Shown here: positions 32,280-40,853 of the stretch, in pieces | How the letters are laid out: each line of letters begins with the position of its first letter | How positions within the stretch are numbered: the first letter of the stretch is position 1 | DNA from: an uncultured Phascolarctobacterium sp. | GTDB lineage: Bacteria > Bacillota > Negativicutes > Acidaminococcales > Acidaminococcaceae | Direction: 5' to 3' | DNA length: 40,863 bases | Assembly: GCA_900545025.1 (NCBI GenBank) | Contig: UQXH01000018.1 | Coordinates: forward strand, 1-40,863 | Position numbers and translations under genes: made by a program | The notes under the pieces: model-generated | The model's database searches: none | What the model saw: the letters and a program-made list of their open reading frames with translations, nothing else | Told to the model about the DNA's origin: nothing

Positions 32280-33515
32280 ATGCAGGAAACATACCCTATC
32301 TTTACCAAAGAAATGAAAAAAACACATACCATTATTATCCCCGGTATGCTGCCCTTGCATTTTACCCTGTTACGCGCAGCCCTCAGAAGCTGCGGCTATA
32401 AAGCGGAAGTCTTGCAGAACACCGACCGCAGCGTCGTGGATACCGGTCTGAAATACGTCAACAACGATATCTGCTATCCGGCGCTTTTAGTTATCGGTCA
32501 GTTTATCAACGCACTGGAAAGCGGCAAATACGACCCCGATAAGGTAGCCCTCATCATCACCCAGACCGGCGGCGGTTGCCGCGCGTCCAACTACATCTAC
32601 CTGCTGCGCAAGGGACTGGCACAGGCTGGCTTTAACAATGTGCCCGTCATCAGCCTGAACGTCAGCGGCATGGAGGACCAGCCCGGCTTTGATTTAAGCG
32701 CTACCATGCTGCGCCGCTTCCTAGCGGCGGTAGTCTACGGCGACGCCCTCATGTACCTTATCAACAAGACGCGCCCTTACGAAGCAGTGCAGGGCGCGGC
32801 AGACGAACTGGCGCAAAACTGGCTGGGCAAGCTGGACGGCTTCTTCCAGTCCGGCAAGGCACACGCCCTCAGCAGTATTCAAAAGCTGGCAACCGCCATC
32901 ACCCATGACTTTGCCGACCTGCCCGTCAACACCAAGAAAAAAATAAAAGTCGGCATCGTCGGCGAAATCTACATCAAATACGCCGCCTTAGGCAACAATA
33001 ATCTGGAAAAATTTCTGCAGAAGCAGAACTGCGAATACATGGTGCCCGGCCTGCTGAACTTTATCATGTACTGCGCCGACACCTACCTGACCGACTACAA
33101 GCTGTACGGCGGCAGCCTGCTCAAGTACGGCACTACCAAGGCAGCCTTCTGGTATCTGGAACGACTGGAAAAAGTCCTGCGCAAAGCACTGGATACACCG
33201 CCTTTTACCGCTCCCGCTTCCTACGCGGAAACCAAAGCCATGGCCAAAGGCGTTATCGGCTACGGCAACAACATGGGCGAAGGATGGCTCTTAACCGCCG
33301 AAATGCTGGAACTGGCGAAAAACGGCTACAACAATATCATCTGCGCCCAGCCCTTCGGCTGCCTGCCCAACCACATCGCCGGCCGCGGTATGATTAACCG
33401 CATTAAAGAGCTGGTAGAAGACGCCAACATCCTGCCTATCGACTACGACGCCAGCGCGTCCAAAGTAAATCAGGAAAACCGCATCAAGCTCATGCTGGCA
33501 ACAGCGCAAGATTAA
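32280..33515 (+). CDS. 2-hydroxyacyl-CoA dehydratase-related protein (HgdB-like/DUF2229 partner)
   Basis: The 411-residue protein shows segments of the 2-hydroxyglutaryl-CoA dehydratase component family: NDICYPALLVIGQF (about 62-75), TQTGGGCRASNYIYLLR (about 97-113) and a C-terminal CAQPFGCLPNHIAGRGM. The cysteines in these segments could ligate a [4Fe-4S] cluster. It forms an operon with the tandem activase. No second dehydratase subunit, CoA-transferase or decarboxylase gene is nearby, so a classical glutamate fermentation pathway is not implied. The start follows AAAGGAGAA. Confidence 0.87.
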   Translation: MQETYPIFTKEMKKTHTIIIPGMLPLHFTLLRAALRSCGYKAEVLQNTDRSVVDTGLKYVNNDICYPALLVIGQFINALESGKYDPDKVALIITQTGGGCRASNYIYLLRKGLAQAGFNNVPVISLNVSGMEDQPGFDLSATMLRRFLAAVVYGDALMYLINKTRPYEAVQGAADELAQNWLGKLDGFFQSGKAHALSSIQKLATAITHDFADLPVNTKKKIKVGIVGEIYIKYAALGNNNLEKFLQKQNCEYMVPGLLNFIMYCADTYLTDYKLYGGSLLKYGTTKAAFWYLERLEKVLRKALDTPPFTAPASYAETKAMAKGVIGYGNNMGEGWLLTAEMLELAKNGYNNIICAQPFGCLPNHIAGRGMINRIKELVEDANILPIDYDASASKVNQENRIKLMLATAQD

Positions 33516-33525
33516 CGGCATACAA

Positions 33526-33558
33526 AAATCCCTGCCTCACACAGTGAAGCAGGGATTT
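33526..33558. terminator. Bidirectional terminator between activase operon and aminotransferase
   Basis: AAATCCCTGC/GCAGGGATTT forms the outer stem, with an inner TCAC-ACA-GTGA stem, between convergent genes. T-rich tracts flank both sides. Confidence 0.88.
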
Positions 33559-33567
33559 ATTTTTCAC

Positions 33568-34761
33568 TTATTTATTTCTGCCGGGATAAGCCTTTAACGC
33601 TTCGCCCAGAATGTAGATAGCCTTTTTCAGATCGTCGCAGTTCAGCACATACGCCAGACGCGCTTCTGCCTTGCCGTTTTCAGGATTGCTGTAGAAGCCG
33701 TTGCCGGGCGCAAACATCACGGTTTCGCCGTCCACGTCAAAGTTTTCCAAAGTCCAGATAGCGAATTTTTCCGCATCGTTCACCGGGAACTTAACCATAA
33801 CATAGAAAGCGCCTTTGGGGTCGGAAGCAGCAACGCCGGGCAGCTTAGCCAGCTCTGCTACGATGGTATCGCGGCGTTTTCTGTATTCTTTGTTGACATC
33901 CTCCAGATAGCTTGCCGGAGTGGTATAGAGAGCAGCTGCGCCAACCTGTTCCAGAGTCGGGCTGCACAGACGGCCCTGGCAGCATTTCATAATCTGAGCG
34001 CAGAACTCTTTGTTCTTGCTGATAATGCAGCCGATACGCGCGCCGCAGGCACTGTAACGCTTGGATACGGAGTCAATAATAATCAGGTTATTATCCAGTT
34101 CGCTCATAGTACCGAAGCTCTTATACGCGCCGTCATAAACAAATTCACGGTATACTTCATCGGAAATCAGCGCCAGATCATATTTCAGCACGATTTTGGC
34201 GATAATGTCCATTTCTTCCGGTGTATAAACCACGCCGGTAGGGTTGCCGGGATTGGTCAGCAGGATGGCGCGGGTTTTAGGAGTGATGTGCTTTTCAATC
34301 TCCTCCATGGAAGGCAGATGATAACCGCTTTCCACACTGGTACGCACGCTGTTAATCTTAGCGCAGAATTCTTTGGCAAAGGTAGTATAGTTAGCATAGT
34401 ACGGCTCAAAGACCATGATTTCATCATCAGAGTCGCACAGCGCCATAACAGCGAAAATCAGCGCTTCACTGCCGCCATTAGTTACATAAATATCTTCTTT
34501 GGCGTAGTTCATGCCCTTTTCCGCATAATATTTCTGAATAGCGTCAATCAAAACAGGCTCGCCCTTGGAATTGCCGTAAGCAATAACCTTTTCGTCAAAG
34601 CTGCGGATGCTGTCCATAAACTGGGACGGCGTAGCAATATCCGGCTGGCCGATATTAAGATGATATACCTTTTTGCCTTTGGCTTTGGCAGCGTCAGCAT
34701 AAGGTACAAGTTTTCTGATAGGTGACAGGCTCAGGTTCTGAATACGTTGTGAAAGTTTCAT
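33568..34761 (-). CDS. PLP-dependent aminotransferase, fold type I (aspartate/aromatic group)
   Basis: With the start at ATG 34761 (GAGGGGAT upstream) the protein has 397 residues. Seen are LNIGQPDIATPS (about 36-47), GGSEALIFA (about 94-102), LLTNPGNPTGVVY (about 165-177) and the PLP-lysine segment SVSKRYSACGARIG. The C-terminal FYSNPENGKAEARLAY contains the substrate-carboxylate arginine. It transfers amino groups between an amino acid and a 2-oxoacid; exact specificity is not visible. It is a single-gene unit. Confidence 0.93.
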   Translation of the reverse strand: MKLSQRIQNLSLSPIRKLVPYADAAKAKGKKVYHLNIGQPDIATPSQFMDSIRSFDEKVIAYGNSKGEPVLIDAIQKYYAEKGMNYAKEDIYVTNGGSEALIFAVMALCDSDDEIMVFEPYYANYTTFAKEFCAKINSVRTSVESGYHLPSMEEIEKHITPKTRAILLTNPGNPTGVVYTPEEMDIIAKIVLKYDLALISDEVYREFVYDGAYKSFGTMSELDNNLIIIDSVSKRYSACGARIGCIISKNKEFCAQIMKCCQGRLCSPTLEQVGAAALYTTPASYLEDVNKEYRKRRDTIVAELAKLPGVAASDPKGAFYVMVKFPVNDAEKFAIWTLENFDVDGETVMFAPGNGFYSNPENGKAEARLAYVLNCDDLKKAIYILGEALKAYPGRNK

Positions 34762-34985
34762 ATTAAATCCCCTCATTGCAAGAATATACAAGACTCAAAA
34801 AAGCCTATGGCGATATTATAACATAAGTTGACAACAAATTACCCCTCATTTTTGATGTATACACGAATACTTATAAATCAAATACACTCTGCATAAATAA
34901 CAGTATAAAAACGCAAAGCTTTTTACTTGCCATTTTGTAAGCATATAAGTATACTTGATTATGGAAGTATTGTAATATTACTTTT

Positions 34986-35085
34986 CAATTTCTACTGTCG
35001 TAGATAGATATATGGTATCAACACAAAAATAATTTTTTACTGCTTCCAGACACTGCATAACAGCTTTCCTTATGCAGTGTTTTTT
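34986..35085 (+). ncRNA. Candidate creR-like guide RNA of the type V-A system
   Basis: The 19-base AATTTCTACTGTCGTAGAT (34987-35005) has the Cas12a pseudoknot stem TCTAC-TGTC-GTAGA and the canonical AATTT start, yet no other repeat lies nearby. The bases that follow begin AGATATATGGTAT (35006-35018), identical to the minus strand of the cas12a promoter at 35131-35143. An independent terminator closes the unit. A weak promoter pair, TTGATT (34955-34960) and TATTAC (34976-34981) with 15-base spacing, may start it at the repeat. Cas12a could process the RNA itself, giving a guide with a 13-base seed match. Transcription and function are inferred. Confidence 0.75.
35051..35085 (+). terminator. 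Terminator of the solitary-repeat unit
   Basis: The perfect 10-bp stem CACTGCATAA/TTATGCAGTG with a 9-base loop is followed by TTTTTT. It lies upstream of the cas12a promoter, so it cannot serve cas12a. It makes the repeat-guide segment a discrete small transcript. Confidence 0.88.
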
Positions 35086-35095
35086 ATTTTCTTTC

Positions 35096-35124
35096 TTGAC
35101 ATACTATAACAAAAGTGTTATATC
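35096..35124 (+). promoter_or_regulatory. cas12a operon promoter
   Basis: A consensus TTGACA (35096-35101), 17 bases and TATATC (35119-35124) predict a start near 35131. The leader is about 40 bases and carries AGGAGG at 35158-35163. Confidence 0.75.
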
Positions 35125-35130
35125 TTAATT

Positions 35131-35147
35131 ATACCATATATCTTAAA
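35131..35147 (-). promoter_or_regulatory. Protospacer and PAM matching the solitary guide
   Basis: On the minus strand TTTA (35147-35144) is directly followed by AGATATATGGTAT (35143-35131). These 13 bases equal the first 13 guide bases after the solitary repeat. TTTV 5' of the protospacer is the Cas12a PAM class. Complementarity stops at base 14. The site covers the predicted cas12a transcription start, and a full-length footprint would reach the -10 element. Confidence 0.8.
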
Positions 35148-35171
35148 TTTAGTTTTCAGGAGGTAAGATAA

Positions 35172-38100
35172 ATGCACAACTTAGAGCTTTTCACCGGCAA
35201 ATACCAACGTCAACTTACGCTTCGTAATGCACTCATCCCCATTGGTGCAACGCTGGAAAACCTCAAAAAACATGGTATTATAACAACTGATGAGGAATTA
35301 GAAAAGAAATATCAGGAAGCCAAAGCAATCATTGACGATTATCACCGTCATTTTATTGACGCCAATCTTTCCCGTATTGCGTTAGACTGGCAGGAACTGG
35401 CAGAAGCACTGCTTGCTTCCCAGCATAATCATAATAACGAAACAACAGAAAAACTGGAAAAAGTCCAAGCTACATATAGAAAACAGCTGCTTAAAGCTTT
35501 CAGTGACGACGAAAACTATAAGCACTTGTTCAAGAAAGAGCTTTTTACCAAAGTACTGCCCTCTTACTATACCGATAAAAAACAGCTTGCGGTTATCAAT
35601 GCTTTCAAAAACTTTTTCACCTATTTCAGCGGCTTCAATGAAAACAGAGCCAATATCTACAGCACGGAGCCTATCAGCACCGCTATCGGTTATCGTCTGA
35701 TACATGAAAACTTCCCTAAATTTATTGCCGACTGTGAAGTTTTTACTGCGTTGCAGCAATACTGCCCGCAGGTCGTTAATGCTGCGGAAACTGTACTGCG
35801 ACAGCTTGCAATAATAGAAGCTGATACAGAACTGGCAGATTACTTCCTGCCCAACAGCTTTAACGCTTTTCTCACTCAGGAAGGCATTAGCAAATTTAAC
35901 AATATCATTGGAGAGCTGAATAAAAATATCAATCTTGCCATGCAGCAGGACGAAAATCTTAAACGTTCCTTGCGCAGCAGACGCGCAACTAAAATGTACG
36001 TTCTTTATAAGCAGATTTTATCTGAAGACGACGGTACACCCTTTATCGACACTTTTGAAAATGACGGCCAGTTGCTTACCGCCCTGCATGATTTTAATGC
36101 CCGTATTGCGACTCCCGGCGGTGCTTTAGAAAAAACTGCTCAGCTATTTGCTGCACTGACTGAATATCAGGCAGAAAAAATCTATATCAGCGGCAAAGAA
36201 ATCAACAGCCTTTCCAAAACGCTTTATGGCGGCAGCAACTGGAATACTCTGCGTGAAGCTATCCTGACCGCACTGCAAGATGAAAAAGAGTACAAAAAAC
36301 TGCTGAAAGAAAACGACGAAGCCGCTATCGACTTAAAGCTCAGTAAAAACTATTTTTCTTTGAGCTTTCTGCAAAACCATGCTGATAAGCATTTAGCAGA
36401 AAAAATCAACGGATGTTTTCAGGAGCAGCATGAACTTGCTCTGCAGGCAGTAAAACCTGACGCCCTGAATACTGAAAAGCTGAAAGCTTCCGTAAAAAAA
36501 TCTTTAGACGTTTTACTGGACTACTACCGCTTTATCTCCCTGTTCAGAGCAGAAGACAGCCTGGCCAAAGATCCGGAATTTTACAGCGGTTATGAAGAAG
36601 TACTTAATAAGCTGAAAGAAATCGTCTATCTCTATAACAAAACCCGCAACTATATGACGAAGAAGCCTTTCAACGAAGAAAAATTCAAGCTGAACTTTGG
36701 CAATGCCCAGCTAGCGAGCGGCTGGGATGCCAACAAAGAAGCAGACTACACTTCCATCATCCTGACTAAAGACGGAGCCTACTATCTGGGCATTATGAAC
36801 AAAAACCGCAAACCGGATATTGATGCTGCCATTACTGAAAGCACTGAAAATACCTATCGCAAAATGGTGTATAAATACTTCCCTGACTTCAGTAAGATGT
36901 TCATTAAATGCACCATGGTCAAAGAAGTTAAAAATCATTTTCAGGAAAGCTCCGAAGACTTTATCCTGCAAACCAGTACTTTTATCAGGCCGCTGAAAAT
37001 TACCAGAGAAATATACGATTTGTACAGTACAGAATACGATGGCAAGAAAAAATTTCAGATAGATTATCTGCGTAAGACAGGCGATGCTAAAGGCTATTAT
37101 TATGCCTTAAATAAATGGATTAGCTTTGCTCTTGCTTTCATGCGTTCTTATGACAGCACTTCTATTTACGACATTTCACAAATAGAAGCAACGCAATATG
37201 AAAGGCTGGACACCTTCTATAAAGACATCAACAACATCTGCTACAATATATCTTTTGTAAATCTTGCCGCAGATAAAGTCGATGAATGGGTCGCTGACGG
37301 CAGACTCTACCTATTTAAGATTTACAACAAGGACTTTGCCCCCGGCAGCAGCGGCACCAAAAACCTGCACACCCTGTATCTGGAAAGCATCTTTGATGAA
37401 CAGAATCTGAAAGATGTTGTTATAAAACTTAACGGCGGCGCCGAACTTTTCTACCGCCGCAAAACCAAGGGTACACCCGCTATCCACTGCAAAGGCAGCA
37501 AAATGGTCAACCGCACTACCGCTGACGGACAGACTATCCCGGAAGAAATCCATCAGGAAATCTATCTTTATGCCAACGGTAAAAAAGAAACACTCAGTCA
37601 GCAGGCGCAAGAGTACTATCCCCACGCTGTTATCAAAACCGCCACTCACAATATTGTCAAGGACAGACGTTATTATGAAGATAAATTCTTCTTCCACTTC
37701 CCCATCACTATCAATTACAAGGCTGCCGACAGCGCCGGAGCATTCAATCAGGATGTACTGGCCTATCTGCATCATAATCCCGACGTTAATATTATCGGCA
37801 TTGACCGCGGCGAAAGAAACCTTATCTATATGACTGTCATCAACCAGCAAGGACAAATTTTGGACAGCAAATCCTTTAACGGTATCAGTCAGCAGGCAGG
37901 CGTTTTAAGCAAAACCGTCGATTACCACGACAAACTGGAGAAACGTGAACAGGAAAGAACGGAAGCACGTAAAAGCTGGGAAACCATCGGCAAGATTGCT
38001 ACTTTAAAAGAAGGCTATCTTTCCGCTGTTATCCATGAAATTGCCGAGAATATGGTCAAATATAATGCTATCGTCGTTATGGAAGACCTGAATGCAGGCT

Positions 38101-39008
38101 TCAAACGGATACGTGGCGGCATTGCGGAAAAAGCTGTCTATCAAAAATTTGAAAAAATGCTGATTGACAAGCTCAACTACCTTGTCTTCAAAAAATTGCC
38201 TGCCAGCGAGCCCGGCGGCGTACTAAAAGGCTACCAGCTGAGCAGTAAATTTGAGAGCTTTGAAAAAATGGGAAAACAGAACGGCTTCCTGTTCTACGTG
38301 CCCGCCGCTTTCACTTCTAAGATTGACCCTGTTACCGGCTTCTGCAGCGTCTTTAAATTCAAGGAATACCATGTCAATACCGAGAAAGCCAAAATTTTCT
38401 TTACCGGCTTCGACAGCATCGTCTATAACACTGAACAAGACGTTTTCACTTTCTGCTTGAATTACGAGAATTTTAAAACCTATACCAATATATATCGCAA
38501 AAAATGGCAGGTAAGCTCTTACGGCGAGCGTATCAAGCATGAAAGAAATGCAGCCGGACATTATATTGACAGCTTTGTCTATCCTACCCGCGACATCAAA
38601 GAGCTGCTTACCACGCAGGGCATAGATTACAGCAACGGGCAAGACATTCTGCCGCAGCTGCTGCAAATTGACGACAGCAAAGCTAACAGCAGTTTCTGGA
38701 AAGGTATGTTATCCGCCTTCCAGCGTATCGTCCAGTTAAGAAACAGCAGCAGAACTCTTACCACAGACGGCAAAGAAGCGGATTACATTATTTCTCCCGT
38801 TGCCGACAATACAGGCAGCTTTTACGACTCCCGTACCGCCGCCGCTAATCTGCCGCAGGATGCCGATGCCAACGGAGCCTACCATATTGCGCTAAAAGGT
38901 CTGATGTATCTTAATATCAATAACGCTGCCAAAGATAATAAGCCAAAACTTTATGTTAAAAATGAAGATTGGTTTAAATTTACTCAGGAAAGAAATTCTG
39001 CCAAATAA
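35172..39008 (+). CDS. cas12a: Cas12a (Cpf1), type V-A effector nuclease
   Basis: The 1278-residue protein aligns by eye over its length with known Cas12a proteins such as that of Acidaminococcus. RuvC-I has D878 in IGIDRGERNLIY. RuvC-II has E971 in VVMEDLNAGF. The Nuc-domain arginine is R1190 in QLRNSS. RuvC-III has D1230/D1232 in DADANGAYHIALKG. The WED region keeps the histidine (AIHCKGSKM) and IVKDRR segment associated with crRNA processing. All catalytic residues are present, so it should cut DNA and mature its own crRNAs. The ATG follows AGGAGGTAAGATAA. cas4 begins 2 bases after the stop. Base composition is AT-richer than the metabolic genes nearby. Confidence 0.98.
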   Translation: MHNLELFTGKYQRQLTLRNALIPIGATLENLKKHGIITTDEELEKKYQEAKAIIDDYHRHFIDANLSRIALDWQELAEALLASQHNHNNETTEKLEKVQATYRKQLLKAFSDDENYKHLFKKELFTKVLPSYYTDKKQLAVINAFKNFFTYFSGFNENRANIYSTEPISTAIGYRLIHENFPKFIADCEVFTALQQYCPQVVNAAETVLRQLAIIEADTELADYFLPNSFNAFLTQEGISKFNNIIGELNKNINLAMQQDENLKRSLRSRRATKMYVLYKQILSEDDGTPFIDTFENDGQLLTALHDFNARIATPGGALEKTAQLFAALTEYQAEKIYISGKEINSLSKTLYGGSNWNTLREAILTALQDEKEYKKLLKENDEAAIDLKLSKNYFSLSFLQNHADKHLAEKINGCFQEQHELALQAVKPDALNTEKLKASVKKSLDVLLDYYRFISLFRAEDSLAKDPEFYSGYEEVLNKLKEIVYLYNKTRNYMTKKPFNEEKFKLNFGNAQLASGWDANKEADYTSIILTKDGAYYLGIMNKNRKPDIDAAITESTENTYRKMVYKYFPDFSKMFIKCTMVKEVKNHFQESSEDFILQTSTFIRPLKITREIYDLYSTEYDGKKKFQIDYLRKTGDAKGYYYALNKWISFALAFMRSYDSTSIYDISQIEATQYERLDTFYKDINNICYNISFVNLAADKVDEWVADGRLYLFKIYNKDFAPGSSGTKNLHTLYLESIFDEQNLKDVVIKLNGGAELFYRRKTKGTPAIHCKGSKMVNRTTADGQTIPEEIHQEIYLYANGKKETLSQQAQEYYPHAVIKTATHNIVKDRRYYEDKFFFHFPITINYKAADSAGAFNQDVLAYLHHNPDVNIIGIDRGERNLIYMTVINQQGQILDSKSFNGISQQAGVLSKTVDYHDKLEKREQERTEARKSWETIGKIATLKEGYLSAVIHEIAENMVKYNAIVVMEDLNAGFKRIRGGIAEKAVYQKFEKMLIDKLNYLVFKKLPASEPGGVLKGYQLSSKFESFEKMGKQNGFLFYVPAAFTSKIDPVTGFCSVFKFKEYHVNTEKAKIFFTGFDSIVYNTEQDVFTFCLNYENFKTYTNIYRKKWQVSSYGERIKHERNAAGHYIDSFVYPTRDIKELLTTQGIDYSNGQDILPQLLQIDDSKANSSFWKGMLSAFQRIVQLRNSSRTLTTDGKEADYIISPVADNTGSFYDSRTAAANLPQDADANGAYHIALKGLMYLNINNAAKDNKPKLYVKNEDWFKFTQERNSAK

Positions 39009-39010
39009 TC

Positions 39011-39571
39011 ATGGACGATGACTGCATCTTAATCTCACAGCTCAACGACTTCATTTTCTGCCCTGCCTCCATCTACTTTCACGGACTTTATGGGGGCAGG
39101 GACAAGCTCACTTTTCAGGAAGCGCCCCAGCTCAACGGCACTAAAGCTCACGAAGCTGTAGACAGCGGCACATACAGCAGCCGCAAAAATATCCTGCAGG
39201 GGATAAGCGTATATTCGGAAAAATACGGACTTGTAGGAAAAATAGATATTTTTGACATATCTAACCATACGCTGACAGAGCGCAAGAAAAAAATCAAAGT
39301 AATTTACGATGGCTATATTTTTCAAATATACGCCCAATATTTTGCACTTACAGAAATGGGCCATACCGTTACCAGGCTGCGTCTTTACAGTATGGATGAC
39401 AACAAGATATATAACGTACCCTTGCCACAGGATAATCCTGTGATGTACGCCAAATTTGAAGAATTGGTCAAAGCTATGCGCAATTTTGATTTAACAGCAT
39501 TTAAACAGGCTAATACTGCCAAATGCCAAAACTGTATTTATGAACCAGCCTGTGACAGGTCTTTATTATGA
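39011..39571 (+). CDS. cas4: Cas4 nuclease, type V-A
   Basis: The 186-residue protein has the Cas4 RecB-like core: GKIDIFD (metal aspartate), TERKKKIKVIYDGYIFQIYAQYF (acid/lysine and QxxxY motifs). One N-terminal cysteine (FCPAS) and three C-terminal cysteines (CQNCIYEPAC) would ligate a [4Fe-4S] cluster. Cas4 trims and orients prespacers and selects those with a correct PAM during adaptation. The stop codon overlaps the cas1 start (ATGA). Confidence 0.94.
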   Translation: MDDDCILISQLNDFIFCPASIYFHGLYGGRDKLTFQEAPQLNGTKAHEAVDSGTYSSRKNILQGISVYSEKYGLVGKIDIFDISNHTLTERKKKIKVIYDGYIFQIYAQYFALTEMGHTVTRLRLYSMDDNKIYNVPLPQDNPVMYAKFEELVKAMRNFDLTAFKQANTAKCQNCIYEPACDRSLL

Positions 39572-40551
39572 TAACGATAAACGATTTTGCTAAAAAACAA
39601 GTGCTTTTCGCTTTCTTAAATTTAGGCGAAAAAATTTCCTTTAAAAACGATAATATCATTGTCAAAGACAAAGACGGACAAACCAAACACCAATCTACCT
39701 GCTACCGCCTGTTCGCCGTATTCATCGTCGGCCATATAACAGTTACTACCGGACTTATCCAACGCTCTCACAAGTTCGGTTTTCCTATTTTCTTTATGAC
39801 TCCATCTCTTAAATTATACGATATTATGGGAAGTAAAGCTGAGGGTAACACGCTGCTGCGTCAACATCAATATACTTATAACGATACAAGCAAAAAAATC
39901 GCCAAACATCTGCTTATCAACAAAATAAAAAATCAGCGCAGTACGCTGAATCTTATCCGTAATAAGAGTGATACTACGAAAGCCGCAATAAAGCAACTTG
40001 ATGAATATACGGCAGCACTGTCTGTATATGATGGAGACATTTCCGGTATGATGGGTTATGAAGGCAACGCTGCACGGGTATATTTCAAAAATCTTTTTGC
40101 CGACACCGGTTGGAGCAGAAGACTGCCCAGGATAAAGCCAGATTATATTAACGCAACGCTGGATATAGGTTACTCCATACTTTTCAACATCATTGATGCG
40201 CTGCTGAATATTTATGGTTTTGATACTTACTGTGGCGTACTGCACAAACAGTTTTACATGCGTAAATCTCTGGTATGCGACCTTATCGAGCCTTTCAGAT
40301 GTCTTATTGATAAACAGGTCAGAAAGGCAATCCATCTGAATCAGTTTAAAGCAGAAGATTTCTTAATCGATAATGGCAGATATTATCTGAGCTGGGAAAA
40401 GAACGCTTATTATGTAAAAGTCCTGCTCACTCCTATTCTGGAGGAAAAAGAGAATATTTTTCTTTATGTGCAGACTTACTATCGCGCATTTATGAAAAAT
40501 AAACCTATCTCAGAATATCCTTTTTATGACATTACAGGAGCAATAAAATGA
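39568..40551 (+). CDS. cas1: Cas1 integrase, type V-A
   Basis: The 327-residue protein has the Cas1 active site: E165 in GYEGNAARVYF, H226 in GVLHKQFYMR, and D238/E241 in CDLIEPFR. It is distant in sequence from the II-C Cas1 at 15892-16788, so the two adaptation modules are independent. It overlaps cas4 and cas2 by four bases each (ATGA), which implies translational coupling. Confidence 0.96.
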   Translation: MITINDFAKKQVLFAFLNLGEKISFKNDNIIVKDKDGQTKHQSTCYRLFAVFIVGHITVTTGLIQRSHKFGFPIFFMTPSLKLYDIMGSKAEGNTLLRQHQYTYNDTSKKIAKHLLINKIKNQRSTLNLIRNKSDTTKAAIKQLDEYTAALSVYDGDISGMMGYEGNAARVYFKNLFADTGWSRRLPRIKPDYINATLDIGYSILFNIIDALLNIYGFDTYCGVLHKQFYMRKSLVCDLIEPFRCLIDKQVRKAIHLNQFKAEDFLIDNGRYYLSWEKNAYYVKVLLTPILEEKENIFLYVQTYYRAFMKNKPISEYPFYDITGAIK

Positions 40552-40853
40552 TAATTCTCAGTTATGATATAGCTGACAATAAACTGCGCAGCCATTTTTC
40601 CAAGTATATCACCCGTTTCGGTCATCGCCTGCAATATTCTGTCTACGAGATAGACAACTCAGAGCATATTTTAGCCAATATTATTACAGATATCCGCAAT
40701 AAGTTTGAGAAAAGATTTTCACAGGATGATAGTATCATCATCTTTAAATTATCCGCACGCTGTGAGATTATCAGATTTGGCTATGCAAAAAATGACGAAA
40801 AAGATATAATTATGGCTCTGTCACAACAAATGGTTGATTTTGACGAGAAATAG
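40548..40853 (+). CDS. cas2: Cas2, type V-A
   Basis: The 101-residue protein starts MIILSYDIADNKLRSHFSKY, with the metal-site aspartate at D7, and continues GHRLQYSVYEID, the Cas2 dimer segment. It is the last gene of cas12a-cas4-cas1-cas2. Ten bases remain before the window ends and no repeat is seen in them, so the main V-A array is expected just outside. Confidence 0.95.
   Translation: MIILSYDIADNKLRSHFSKYITRFGHRLQYSVYEIDNSEHILANIITDIRNKFEKRFSQDDSIIIFKLSARCEIIRFGYAKNDEKDIIMALSQQMVDFDEK

Larger units (their letters stand above)
34762..35171 (+). other. Regulatory intergenic region upstream of cas12a
   Basis: This 410-base AT-rich stretch has no protein gene. 34762-34950 would hold the aminotransferase promoter on minus. 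34973-35085 holds a solitary Cas12a-type repeat with a short guide and its own terminator. 35096-35171 holds the cas12a promoter, a matching protospacer and the ribosome site. Confidence 0.85.

Noticed and set aside
29344..33515. A hydroxyglutarate glutamate-fermentation cluster like that of Acidaminococcus
   Set aside because: The activase is the large fused type, only one dehydratase-like protein is present, and gctAB, gcd and hgdAB-type pairs are absent here.
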